Virus record (IMG/VR): IMGVR_UViG_3300036826_000085
Coordinates: 1-41,751 of that record
DNA: 41,751 nucleotides
Source: a virus
Reading direction: 5' to 3' (one strand)
A program made the translations under genes and the position numbers. Of this stretch, positions 22,304 to 31,900 are shown one piece after another. Below the pieces are notes generated by a model that searched no databases, was not told the DNA's origin, and saw only the letters and a list, made by a program, of their open reading frames with translations. How positions within the stretch are numbered: the first letter of the stretch is position 1; every line of letters starts with the position of its first letter.

Positions 22304-22744
22304 ATGGCCAAGCAGAAGCCCACCGGCGAAGCCGGCGCCGACAACGCGCCGACCGACGACGCCGCGGCGGAAAACACGCCCACCGTTGAAGCACTCACGG
22401 CCGAGAACAATCGGCTCAAGGTGGAGCTCGAGAAGATCAAGAAGCTCACCGGCAGAGCCGAAGTGCCGCCGCATGTTCCAGTGTGGAAGCGTCATCAGGT
22501 GCGTGCCACCGGCCGCGGGTTCGTCAACAACCGCGTGTACGACGCCGGCGAAGAGTTCACGATGACGATCGACGCCGGCGTTAACGAAGCGACCGGCAGA
22601 CCCATAGCGCCGCCGTCGTGGGTGGAGCTGCTCGACGAAGGCACTCCTGTCGGCGAGAACGCCAACGGCGTGCCGAACGGGATCGACTTCGCGAAGGCCG
22701 AGCCGCCGAAGACGCAGACGGGCTTCGCCGCGGGCGTGGTCTAA
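22304..22744 (+). CDS. Hypothetical head-region protein with coiled coil
   Basis: A 146-residue protein. Residues 1-30 are disordered-looking (MAKQKPTGEAGADNAPTDD). Residues 28-52 form a probable coiled coil (EALTAENNRLKVELEKIKKL). Residues 60-110 hold a small beta domain with VRATGRGFVNNRVYDAGEEF then PPSWVELLDEG, similar to the short YDxGDxF...SWM/V-EL proteins that occur in many phage head modules. The C-terminus is disordered. It likely belongs to the virion or its assembly; no firm function. Confidence 0.7.
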   Translation: MAKQKPTGEAGADNAPTDDAAAENTPTVEALTAENNRLKVELEKIKKLTGRAEVPPHVPVWKRHQVRATGRGFVNNRVYDAGEEFTMTIDAGVNEATGRPIAPPSWVELLDEGTPVGENANGVPNGIDFAKAEPPKTQTGFAAGVV

Positions 22745-22750
22745 CGACCG

Positions 22751-23398
22751 ATGGCCGCATCCGCCACGGAGATCGGCAACCTCGCACTCGCGCATCTGGG
22801 CAGCGGCGTCCAGATCGCGAGCCTCACGGAACGCAGCGCGGAGGCGCGTGCCGTCAGTCTCTGGTATGCGCAGACGCGCGACGAAGTGCTTGGGGCGTTC
22901 CCCTGGCCGTTCGCGCTGCGCACCGTCGAGCTCGGGCTCGTGCAAGAGAACCCGACCGATGAATGGGGGTTCTCGTATCGTTACCCGGCTGCCGCGCTGA
23001 CGATCTGGCGCATTGTCGGCTTCGATCGCATCGGGCGCGGCGTGCTGGAATGGAATTGCTGGCCGTGGGCAGCGGTGCTCTCGCCGCCTCCGTTCCGCGT
23101 GCTGTCGGATGACTTGGGTCAGCTCGTGTACTGTGATCTCGACGCCGTCACGGTCGAGTACACGGTGCGCCTTGAGACGGTCGAGCGTTTCCCGGCCGAC
23201 TTCGTGAACGCGATCGCGCTCAAGCTGGCCGAACACATGGGGCCACTCGTGACCAAGGGCGATCAATTCAAGCTCGGTGCCCGCGCCGGGCAGCTGTATG
23301 TCGCCGCTCTCGCGGCCGCGCAGGCGCGCGCGGCGAACGAAGAGCGCGCCGACCGCTGGAATGGCGGTGACTCTGACCTAGTGCGCTCCAGACTTTAG
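22751..23398 (+). CDS. Tail tubular protein A (T7 gp11-like adaptor)
   Basis: A 215-residue protein with the family pattern of podovirus adaptor proteins: ATEIGNLALAHLGSGVQIAS at the start, SAEARAVSLWYAQTRDEVLG, then FPWPFALRTVELGL and later FRVLSDDLGQLVYCDL and FPADFVNAIALKLAEHM. In T7-like particles twelve copies bind beneath the portal and connect to the nozzle. The C-terminal part is a helix with many Ala and Arg residues. It is followed by the staple and nozzle genes in the order known for the BPP-1 group. Confidence 0.92.
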   Translation: MAASATEIGNLALAHLGSGVQIASLTERSAEARAVSLWYAQTRDEVLGAFPWPFALRTVELGLVQENPTDEWGFSYRYPAAALTIWRIVGFDRIGRGVLEWNCWPWAAVLSPPPFRVLSDDLGQLVYCDLDAVTVEYTVRLETVERFPADFVNAIALKLAEHMGPLVTKGDQFKLGARAGQLYVAALAAAQARAANEERADRWNGGDSDLVRSRL

Positions 23399-23408
23399 AG
23401 GATTTTTC

Positions 23409-23705
23409 ATGGCCAATGACACGAAGCTGGTCAGCATGAAGCTTCCGCAGCCCGAGAAGAAACGGACTGAAGAAGTCATGTATCCGACGCACGCCGGCGG
23501 TCCGGAGTACCCGTACGGGCTGCAGGTGAGTCTCGAGACCGAGCAGCTCGCGAAGCTCGGCGTCACGAAGCTGCCGGATGTCGGCGCCACGATGACGCTC
23601 ACCGCGAAGGTCGAGGTCTGCAGCGTGAGCCAGTACGAGTCGCGCGACGATGAACAGCCGCGGCGCACACTGAGCCTTCAGATCACCGATCTCGCGCTCA
23701 GTTGA
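23409..23705 (+). CDS. Capsid staple-type protein
   Basis: A 98-residue protein beginning MANDTKLVSMKLPQPEKK, with PEYPYGLQVSLETEQLAKLGV, LPDVGATMTLTAKVEV and the SLQITDLAL ending. This pattern is shared by small podovirus proteins annotated as capsid staple proteins, which reinforce the shell. The ending ISLQITDMAL or similar is highly conserved in them. The stop overlaps the TTG start of the tail tubular protein B gene. Confidence 0.78.
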   Translation: MANDTKLVSMKLPQPEKKRTEEVMYPTHAGGPEYPYGLQVSLETEQLAKLGVTKLPDVGATMTLTAKVEVCSVSQYESRDDEQPRRTLSLQITDLALS

Positions 23706-26692
23706 ATATCGCGCAGCGCTCCTTCACCGGCGGCGAGCTCGCGCCGGCACTCTACGCACGCACCGATCTGGTCAAGTACGCGACCGGCCTTCGCACGTGT
23801 CGCAACTTCCTCGTGAATCGCTACGGCGGCGTGTCAAACCGGCCGGGGACGCAATTCGTCGGCGGCACCAAGGCCAGCGGCGTCGGGCGGTTCATTCGAT
23901 TCGCGTTCTCGAACGAGCAGACCTATCTGATCGAATTCGGCGATCGATACTTACGCTGGTTCAGCGCCGCGGCGCGGGTCATCGTCTCGAGCGCGACCGC
24001 GTGGGCCAACGCCACTGCTTACACGGTCGCCGATCTCGTTTCGCGCAGCGGTGTCTTCTACTACTGCAAGCGGGATCACACCTCGGCGACGGCGACCGAT
24101 GCACCGGGCACTGGCTCCGCGTGGGAGGGCACCTGGTCCGCGCTCACCATGAGCGGCACTGACGGGATCTATGAGATCCCGACGCCCTACTTGGCTGCGG
24201 ATCTCGCGCGGCTCCAGACGTTCCAGGATGGCGACACGCTGACGATCGTCCATCCGGACTACGCGCCGCGGCAGCTCAAGCGCTACGATCACACGCGCTG
24301 GATCCTCGAGACGCTCACCTTCGGCCCGTCGATCGATCAGGTCCAGAACGTGGCCGCGACCGGCGGCGATTCGACGGGCACCGCGAACACTTATTACGCC
24401 GTCACCGCGGTCTCGGAAGATTTCGGCGACGAGGGGCTCCCGGGTCTCGACACCGCGACCGATGCAGTGCCGACCGGAGCGCTCCCGATCGCGCTGTCTT
24501 GGGACGTCACGCCGGGCGCGCGCACCTATCGCGTGTACAAGTCGCTCGACGGGCAGGCGTACGGTTTTATCACCGAGGTCGGCGGGATCGCGCTGCCGCA
24601 GTCGAACACGACGTGGTCGGACAACAACGAGTTCGCGTCCACCAACGTCGTCGGCTCGGACTACGTCCCCGCAGCCGGCCAGGCGCGTATCACGGTCCTC
24701 TCCAGCGCCAGCGCGCGCGCGGTCGATGGGAAATACACCGTCAAGGGCACCATCAGCGTGGCAGCCACGGACGGGCCGAGCGATGTCAGTGGCCGCGTCC
24801 GTGTGTTTTACAAGCGAGACTCTGAAACACGCGTCGACGCTGGCATCATCGCCACGGATGGTTTTGCGGGCGGCACCTTCGACTCGTTGCCATTCCAGGC
24901 TGTGATCACGGTGCCCGACAACGGGTATTCAACGCTCGTGTTGGACTTCGTGCCCGAGGTGGCCGCGCAGGCGCTGGCCGGCCTTGCCATCGCGACATGC
25001 ACGGTGGACTTCACCTCGCCGCCGAACGACGTCGTGACGTGGACGGCGCCTCAGTTGACGTTCTCTGATACCGGCTTCACGCCACAATTCGACATCGCCC
25101 CGCCGCAGTCGCCGACGCTGTTCACAGGGCCTGGTCTCTTCCCGGCGGCCGTTGGCAGTTTCCAACAACGTCGACTCTATGCGGGAGCGTCGCTCGCGCC
25201 GGCGCAGGTGCGCGGGAGTCGGACCGGTGTGCCGCGGTCCTTCACCACGTCAACGCCGCGGCAAGACGACGACGCGCTGCTCTTCGCGCTCTCGACCTGG
25301 ACGCGCACGGAGATTCGGCACCTGCGCGACCTCGCGCGGCTCGTTGTCTTCGCCTCGAGCGGCGAGTGGATCGTCGAAGGGGACAATACCAACATCCTCA
25401 AACCGAACGCAATCAACGCGCGCCAGCTGTCAGCGTTCGGGGCGAGTTTTCTCGCTCCCCTCCAGGTCGGCGCCGCCACGCTGTTCCTGCAGGCGCGCCA
25501 GACCATCGTGCGCGACCTTACAATCGACACCGTGCAGGGCGCGAGCTCGAGCGACCTCTCGGTGTTCGCGGCGCACCTCTTCGACGGCTACACGATCGTC
25601 GACTGGGACTATCAGCAGATCCCGCATGGCATCGTCTGGGCGGTCCGGAGCGATGGCGTCCTGCTCGGCCTCACTTACTTGCCCGAACAGCAGGTGTGGG
25701 GTTGGCACAAGCACGACACCGACGGCGCGGTCGAGAATGTGTGCGTGGTTCCTGAAGGGAACGAGGACGCGGTCTATCTGCTCGTGAGAAGGATGATCGA
25801 CGGTGCGACCGTGCGCTATGTCGAGCGCATGACGCCGCGTGCGATCACCGCACTCACGGATCCGCGCGACCTGATCTTCATGGACGCCTCGCTGTCATAC
25901 GATGGCCGGAACACTGGCGCCACGACGATCACCATTTCAGGCGGCACGAACTGGGACGATGGCGAAACGCTGACGCTCACGGCCTCGAGCGCGCTCTTCG
26001 CCGCGGACATGGTGGGCGGCGCGATCGTGGTGTTTGACGCCGACGGCGCCGAGCTCTTTCGCGTGGCGCTCGAGACCTTCGGCTCGGCTACCGTGATGAC
26101 CGGCCATCCGAATAAGGACGTGCCGGCCGAGTATCAGGGTATCGCCACGACGAGCTGGGGTCGCGCGGCAATCACGTTTGAAGGCCTCGAGCACCTGGAG
26201 GGCTGCGAGGTCTCGGTGCTCGGCGACGGCCTCGTGCAGGCCTCGCCCAACAACGATGTGTATGGCGCGCCGCTTGTTGTCGCCGGCGGCAGCGTGACCA
26301 TCCCCACGCCGGCGTGCGTGGCGCACATCGGCTTACCCTACCTGAGCGATCTCGAGACGCTCGACATCGACACCGCGCAGGGCCCGAGCCTCAAGCCGTT
26401 CAAGGTAATGATCAACAGCTTCACCTGCGTCGTCGAGGCCTCGAAGCCGTTCTTCGTCGGCGGCGCGCCGCCGAGCAACGACGACACCGATCCGCTCGAG
26501 AATCTCGACGAGGTCATGCGTCGCGACGTCGTCAACGACTTCAATCCGCTGGAGATCCGGACCGGCGACTTCGACGCGACGTTTTCGAATCGTTGGAACT
26601 CGCACGGCCGGGTGTTCGTGCGGCAGCCGGATCCGGTGCCGACGACGCTGCTGGCGGTCATTCCCGAGGGCGCGATGGCGCCGACCAACTGA
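23702..26692 (+). CDS. Tail tubular protein B-like (nozzle) protein with inserted FN3- and carbohydrate-binding-like domains
   Basis: A 996-residue protein. The start NIAQRSFTGGELAPALYARTD, then YATGLRTCRNFLVNRYGG with VSNRPGTQF, is the typical opening of podovirus nozzle proteins. Residues about 100-160 (AWANATAYTVADLV, FYYCKRDHTS, AWEGTWSAL) resemble a chitin-binding-type module. Residues about 220-300 (YYAVTAVSEDFGDEG, ALSWDVTPGARTYRVYKS) resemble a fibronectin type III domain. The rest has WNSHGRVFVRQPDPVPTTLL at the end, where known nozzle proteins finish. T7 gp12 is about 800 residues, so the extra length fits the inserted domains, which might bind host polysaccharide. TTG start at 23702. 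Confidence 0.88.
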   Translation: MNIAQRSFTGGELAPALYARTDLVKYATGLRTCRNFLVNRYGGVSNRPGTQFVGGTKASGVGRFIRFAFSNEQTYLIEFGDRYLRWFSAAARVIVSSATAWANATAYTVADLVSRSGVFYYCKRDHTSATATDAPGTGSAWEGTWSALTMSGTDGIYEIPTPYLAADLARLQTFQDGDTLTIVHPDYAPRQLKRYDHTRWILETLTFGPSIDQVQNVAATGGDSTGTANTYYAVTAVSEDFGDEGLPGLDTATDAVPTGALPIALSWDVTPGARTYRVYKSLDGQAYGFITEVGGIALPQSNTTWSDNNEFASTNVVGSDYVPAAGQARITVLSSASARAVDGKYTVKGTISVAATDGPSDVSGRVRVFYKRDSETRVDAGIIATDGFAGGTFDSLPFQAVITVPDNGYSTLVLDFVPEVAAQALAGLAIATCTVDFTSPPNDVVTWTAPQLTFSDTGFTPQFDIAPPQSPTLFTGPGLFPAAVGSFQQRRLYAGASLAPAQVRGSRTGVPRSFTTSTPRQDDDALLFALSTWTRTEIRHLRDLARLVVFASSGEWIVEGDNTNILKPNAINARQLSAFGASFLAPLQVGAATLFLQARQTIVRDLTIDTVQGASSSDLSVFAAHLFDGYTIVDWDYQQIPHGIVWAVRSDGVLLGLTYLPEQQVWGWHKHDTDGAVENVCVVPEGNEDAVYLLVRRMIDGATVRYVERMTPRAITALTDPRDLIFMDASLSYDGRNTGATTITISGGTNWDDGETLTLTASSALFAADMVGGAIVVFDADGAELFRVALETFGSATVMTGHPNKDVPAEYQGIATTSWGRAAITFEGLEHLEGCEVSVLGDGLVQASPNNDVYGAPLVVAGGSVTIPTPACVAHIGLPYLSDLETLDIDTAQGPSLKPFKVMINSFTCVVEASKPFFVGGAPPSNDDTDPLENLDEVMRRDVVNDFNPLEIRTGDFDATFSNRWNSHGRVFVRQPDPVPTTLLAVIPEGAMAPTN

Positions 26693-26693
26693 C

Positions 26694-27206
26694 ATGGCCG
26701 CTCTCACTGCCGCGCTGCTCGCCGCGCAAGTCGGGTCGCAGTTCTTCGCGCAACGCGCCCAAGCGAACGCCGCCCAGCAACAGGGCACGTACGAGCGTGC
26801 GCAATTCAATCAGAACGCACAGATCGCCGAGTGGCAGGCCGAGGACGCGATGCGACGCGGCGAGGAAGCGGTTGGCGCCAAGGTCGCCGAGACCCGTCAG
26901 GCCGTGGGCTCCGCACGTGCAGCTGGCGGTGGCAGTGGCGTGACTGGCCCGGCGTCGGAGCTCGCGGACGAGTACTCGACCTTGGGCGCGTTCGATGCGA
27001 TCACGCTGAAGAACAACGCGGCGCGCGAGGCGTGGGGCTACCGCACCGAGGCGACGCAAGCGCGCGGCCAGGGTGAGCTCGCGTATCGGACGGGCCGCCA
27101 GACGGCGAGCGCGCTTCGTAACCAGGCGTTCGGCACGCTGCTCACCGGCGCGGTGCAAGGCGCCGAGATGTACAAGCAGTATCGCCGCGACAACCCGAAG
27201 AAATAG
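26694..27206 (+). CDS. Internal virion protein (gp14-like)
   Basis: A 170-residue protein. The N-terminus MAALTAALLAAQVGSQFFAQ, then RAQANAAQQQGTYERAQF, and a Gly-rich SARAAGGGSGVTGPASELAD segment are typical of small internal virion or ejection proteins of podoviruses (the T7 gp14 position). The C-terminal part is helical and basic (MYKQYRRDNPKK). It probably enters the host envelope during DNA ejection. It starts one base after the previous stop and is followed directly by the next internal protein gene. Confidence 0.78.
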   Translation: MAALTAALLAAQVGSQFFAQRAQANAAQQQGTYERAQFNQNAQIAEWQAEDAMRRGEEAVGAKVAETRQAVGSARAAGGGSGVTGPASELADEYSTLGAFDAITLKNNAAREAWGYRTEATQARGQGELAYRTGRQTASALRNQAFGTLLTGAVQGAEMYKQYRRDNPKK

Positions 27207-28943
27207 ATGCCGACTGTCCCGGTCCGCACCATTGGCACCGCGCCGCTTCCTGGCGTCCGCGTGCCCACTGGCGCGCCCTCGGCTGCGTTCCCCGGCGCGA
27301 TCCAGGGCGGAAGCCTCGGCGAAGCGATCCAGCCGGCGCTCTCACTCGTCGACCGGTACCAACAGGAAGAGCGGAAGCGCGCGAACGACATTCAGAATGT
27401 CGATTCCGACAACCAGCTCGCCGATCTCCAGACGCAGCAGGAGACGCAGATCCGTGCGCGCCAGGGTAAGGACGCGATGGGCGCGCTCGGCGACGCGCGG
27501 ACGAGCTGGGACGCCGGCGTCTCGCGCATCACGAGCGGGCTTCACACCGAAGAGCAGCGGCGCTTCGCCTCGGCACGCGCCGCGCAACGGTGGCAGTCGC
27601 TCTCTGCGTTCGGTGAGCAGCATGCGGCGACCGAAGCCGCGCGGTTCGACGACGAGTCGACCTCGAGCGCGCTCACGACGCGCATCAATGACGCCGCCGC
27701 GCACCATACGGATCCGGCGGCGATCAACCAGGCGGTCGGCGAGACGCAGGCGCTGCTACTGGACTACGGCAAGCGGAAGGGATGGGGCGCGGACATCACC
27801 GCTCAGCGCACGGCCGACCAGGTCTCGAAGATCCACACCGCGGTGATCTCGCGGTACCTGAATCTCGGCGACGACCGCTCGGCGCAGACGTACTACGACG
27901 CGAACAAGGAGGCGATCGTCGGCACGCAGCGCGACGAGATCGATCGCGCGCTCGAGACAGGCTCCACGCTCGGCGAGTCGCAGCGGCAGGCGGACGCGAT
28001 CGTCAAGAAAGGCGGCACCCGCACCGAGATGTATGCGGCCGCCAGAGAGATCGACGATCCGAAAGTTCGCCAGGCGACCGAGCGCGAGCTGGGCAATCGC
28101 TTCGCCCAGGACGACGCGGCTCAGCGCGCGGACTATCAGCAAACGCTCACGGCGGCCTACGACTTTGCCGACAAGGGGCAGCGTCCGCCGACGACGCTCT
28201 GGACGCAGCTGCATGGCCCCGATCGCCGCTCGGTCGAGTCGTATCGACAGACGGTCCTCAAAGGCGTGCCGGTCGAGACGAATCTGTCGACCTACTACAT
28301 GCTTCGCGGGCTGGGCTCCTCGGCCGCGACCCGCGACCAGTTCGTGCAGACGGATCTCTTCAAGTATCGCAACGAACTGAGTCCCTCCGACTTCAAGGAG
28401 CTCGTCGACTGGCAGGCCGGGCTCCGGTCGCAGACGACGAAGGCGATGAGCGAGGCCGACGGCTACCAGACCATCAACCAGGTTGTCGATGGGACGCTCC
28501 GCCAGATCGGCCTCGATCCGTCGCCTAAGCCGAATGACAGCGAAGGGAGCGAGGCCTCGAGGGTGGCAAGGTTCCGCCGGGCGGTCGACACTGTCCTGCA
28601 CCAGCAAGAGCAACAAACCGGCAAGAAAGCCACGGCGGCCGACGCGCAGCGTGTCGTCGACGATCTCGTTGTGCGCGGCAAGGTTCAAGGGAGCGGATTC
28701 GGCGGATTCTTCGGGACCGAGCGCTTCGCTTTCGACCGGCGGCCGGGCGAAGTGCTCGTGTTCGACGTGAAGGACGTGCCGTCGGCCGACCGGCCGCTGA
28801 TCGAAGAGGCCTTGCGCCGGAGCGGCGTGCCGGTCACGCCGCAGAGCGTCGTGGACCTCTATACGAGATATTTGAATACGCTGGCACCGGAAGATCGGCC
28901 GCCGTTGTTCCGCGGCACCGGCACCTCGGGGAGCTGGCCGTGA
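27207..28943 (+). CDS. Internal virion protein (gp15-like)
   Basis: A 578-residue, mostly helical protein. After a Pro/Gly-rich start (MPTVPVRTIGTAPLPG) residues 50-400 are charged helices (QQEERKRANDIQNVDSDNQL, AARFDDESTSSALTTRINDA), as in middle-size internal proteins that build the inner core or the ejection tube. No catalytic motif seen. Position between a gp14-like and a very large internal protein gene is the same as in T7 (gp14, gp15, gp16). GTG of the next gene overlaps its stop. Confidence 0.78.
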   Translation: MPTVPVRTIGTAPLPGVRVPTGAPSAAFPGAIQGGSLGEAIQPALSLVDRYQQEERKRANDIQNVDSDNQLADLQTQQETQIRARQGKDAMGALGDARTSWDAGVSRITSGLHTEEQRRFASARAAQRWQSLSAFGEQHAATEAARFDDESTSSALTTRINDAAAHHTDPAAINQAVGETQALLLDYGKRKGWGADITAQRTADQVSKIHTAVISRYLNLGDDRSAQTYYDANKEAIVGTQRDEIDRALETGSTLGESQRQADAIVKKGGTRTEMYAAAREIDDPKVRQATERELGNRFAQDDAAQRADYQQTLTAAYDFADKGQRPPTTLWTQLHGPDRRSVESYRQTVLKGVPVETNLSTYYMLRGLGSSAATRDQFVQTDLFKYRNELSPSDFKELVDWQAGLRSQTTKAMSEADGYQTINQVVDGTLRQIGLDPSPKPNDSEGSEASRVARFRRAVDTVLHQQEQQTGKKATAADAQRVVDDLVVRGKVQGSGFGGFFGTERFAFDRRPGEVLVFDVKDVPSADRPLIEEALRRSGVPVTPQSVVDLYTRYLNTLAPEDRPPLFRGTGTSGSWP

Positions 28944-31900
28944 CGGCGCCCTTCAATCCCTTCCTCGGCGTGCTCGAGGGCGACCAGCAGGGCCGCTCGC
29001 AATCGCTCAAGGAATCGCTCTTCGTCGCCGACAAGCGACCCGACAGCGCGCGCTGGGCGAAGGTGCTCGACCTGGCGCAGCGTGCGAAGCTGCCGACGGA
29101 TCTCGTCGACCGGAACTTCGATCAGCTGCAGCCGGTCGCGGCGCCGGATCCGGACCGCCTGGGGCGCGAGGCGCCGGGCCTCGCGCAATGGATGCAGAAT
29201 GTCGACAACGCGACGCTCGGCAAGTCGGAGGTCGAGCCGCTCGGCCGCGTCGACCGCGGCGTCTCGATGCTGACGCGCGTCTCGCGTCTCTTCGGTCCCG
29301 AGAGCGAGACCGGCGGCGCGCTCAGGACGGGCATCGCGGACCTCGAGAGCACCGCCGCCCATCTCGCGGTCGCGTTCGGGAAGGTAGACCCCGCGACAGC
29401 CGCGCAATTCATCGCACAGCAGAACCGCACCGCCGCGGAGCTCCGCGCGGCCGCGCCGGCGTACGTGCATGAGTATCAGCAAGCGCTCGAGCAACGGCGG
29501 CCGTCACTGAGCATGGGCCTCGCCCTCGCCGGTAGCGGAAACCCCGCCGTGAACGCCGCGTCAGTCGGACTGATCCTCGACTATCTGCGGACTTTCCTGC
29601 GGCCGCGAGCACTTGCGTACCAGGCGGTGGAATCGCTGCCGTCGATGGGACCGGCGATGGCTGGGACGTTCGGCGGCGGCGCGGCAGGCGCTGCGATCGG
29701 CTCGGCCGTTCCAGTCCTTGGGACAGCGGTCGGCGGCACGGTGGGCTCCGTCGTCGGCACGTTCGCGGGCGCCGCGCCGATGGCCGTCGGCGCCGAGATC
29801 AACGCGGAGTTCGCGCGTCGCGGCGTCGATATCACGGACCCGTCCGCGTTAGAAGCCGCGTTCCGGAATCCCGCCGTGATGGCATCGATCCGATCGAAGG
29901 CGCTCCGCGCCGGCGTCTCGAACGCGCTGGTCACCTCGCTCTTTGCCGGGATCGCGGGTCGCTTGCCCGCGGCCGCGAAGGCTGCCGGTGCCGGTCCGCT
30001 GCGCGTTGCCGGTGCCGTTGCTGCGGATCTTGGAATTCAAGCCGCTGGTCAGGGCGCAGCGACAGCCGCCGGCGAGGTCGCAGCCGGACGGAAAGTCGAG
30101 CCGTCGAGCGTCATCGAGTCCGCGATCGCGAACCTCGGCGCGTCGATCGGCTTCGAAGCGCTCGGCGCCGCGCGACGTGGCACGTTCGCGAAGAGTCCTC
30201 AGCGGTTCGCGGAACAGGTCGTCGAGGGCGCCAGCAAGGCCCTGCAGGCGCACCAGGATGCGCAGACGCTGACGGAGCTCGGCGCTGCAGTGTCAGAGGC
30301 CCCTGTTACCGCCTCGGTGCCTGAGCGCTTGCGCGAGCTCGTGGAGATGACCGGCGGCGTCGACGCGAACGCGATTTATTTCCAGACCAACGAGTGGGAC
30401 CAGCATTTCATCAACGACAATCGCTCGCCCGCGGCCGTCGCCGCACAGATCCTGGGCGACAACGGCCGCGCGTACGACGAGGCAAAAGCGACGGGCGAGC
30501 CGCTTCGCATCCCGCTTGGCGATTACGTCTCGCGCGTGATGACGACGCCGGACGCCGAGCCGCTGTTAGAGTTCGCGCGGACCGAGCCGACCGGCATGTC
30601 GCTCCGCGAAGCGCGTGAGTACCTCCAGGAGCTGCCGGCGACGCTCAAGACGCTCGTCGACGAGATCTCCTCGAGCCCGGAAGCGAAAGCGGCGGCACTC
30701 GAGGAGAACGTGCGGACGCAGCTCGAGGAGGCAGGTGCGCCGGCGCCGGCGACGAACGCGCAACTGGTGGGCCGCTTCTTCAAGACGGTGGCGTCGCGGC
30801 TCGGCATCGATGTCGAGCAGCTCGCGCAACGCTATCCACTCCGGATCCAGCGCGGTGAAGCAGAGCAGCCGGCGACCATCGCGTCGACGCTCGAGCAACC
30901 AGCGGGCGGTCCCATCGAGGCGGCCACGCGCGTCGAGTACCTACAACCTGTCACGGCGGAGCAGCCCCGTGGCCGGATCCGTCTGAGCGGTGGCGGCGAG
31001 AGCACAGTCATCGAGCTGCTCGAGAACGCGGACCGCTCGACGTTCCTCCACGAGACCGGCCATTTCTATCTCGACGTCCTCGACACCGAGGGCGCGGGCG
31101 CGGACTCGCCGCTGGGCGCCGATCGCCGCACGATTCGCGACTGGCTCGGCGCCGAAGGCGACACGCCGCTCACACGCGAGCAGCACGAGCAATTCGCGCG
31201 CGGCTTCGAGGCATACCTGATGGAAGGCAAGGCGCCTACCGCAGGGCTTCGCGGCGCTTTCTACCGGTTCCGGAACTGGCTGCTGAAGATCTATCGCGAC
31301 GTTTCGGCGCTCAAGGTCCATCTCTCGGAGCCGGTGCAGAATGTCTTCGCGCGGCTGCTTGCGACCGATGAGGAACTGTCGCGCGTCGAGCAGGCGCCGC
31401 TCTTCCCGGATCACGCCGCGGCGATGGCCGCAGGTATGGACGAAGCGCGCGCGAAGAAGTACCTCGCCGCTGTCGACGATGCGAAGCAAAAAGCGGCCGA
31501 AGAGCTGACGACTCGCATGATGGCGCAGCTGCGCCGCGAAGAGACGACCGAATGGCGGAGGCTTCGCGCGCCGATCGTCGAGGAAGTCATCAAGCAGATC
31601 GACGCGGATCCGGCCTACATCGCGCGCGCGCTGCTCCAGAAGGGCACGAAGCCCGACGGCTCGCCGCTGCCGGAAGGCACGGCGCCGATCAAGCTGCATC
31701 GCGACGCGGTCCGCGCGAGCTACGGCGACGAGGCGTGGAAGGCGTTGCCCAAGGGCATCACCGTGGCCGACGGCGTCAACCCGAACATCGCGGCCGAGGT
31801 GCTCGGATTCCCGAACGGACGCGCACTCGTCGACGCGTTGATCGCGACCAAGCCGCGGAGCGAGCGGATCGACGAGCTCGCGGACTACACGATGCAGGTC

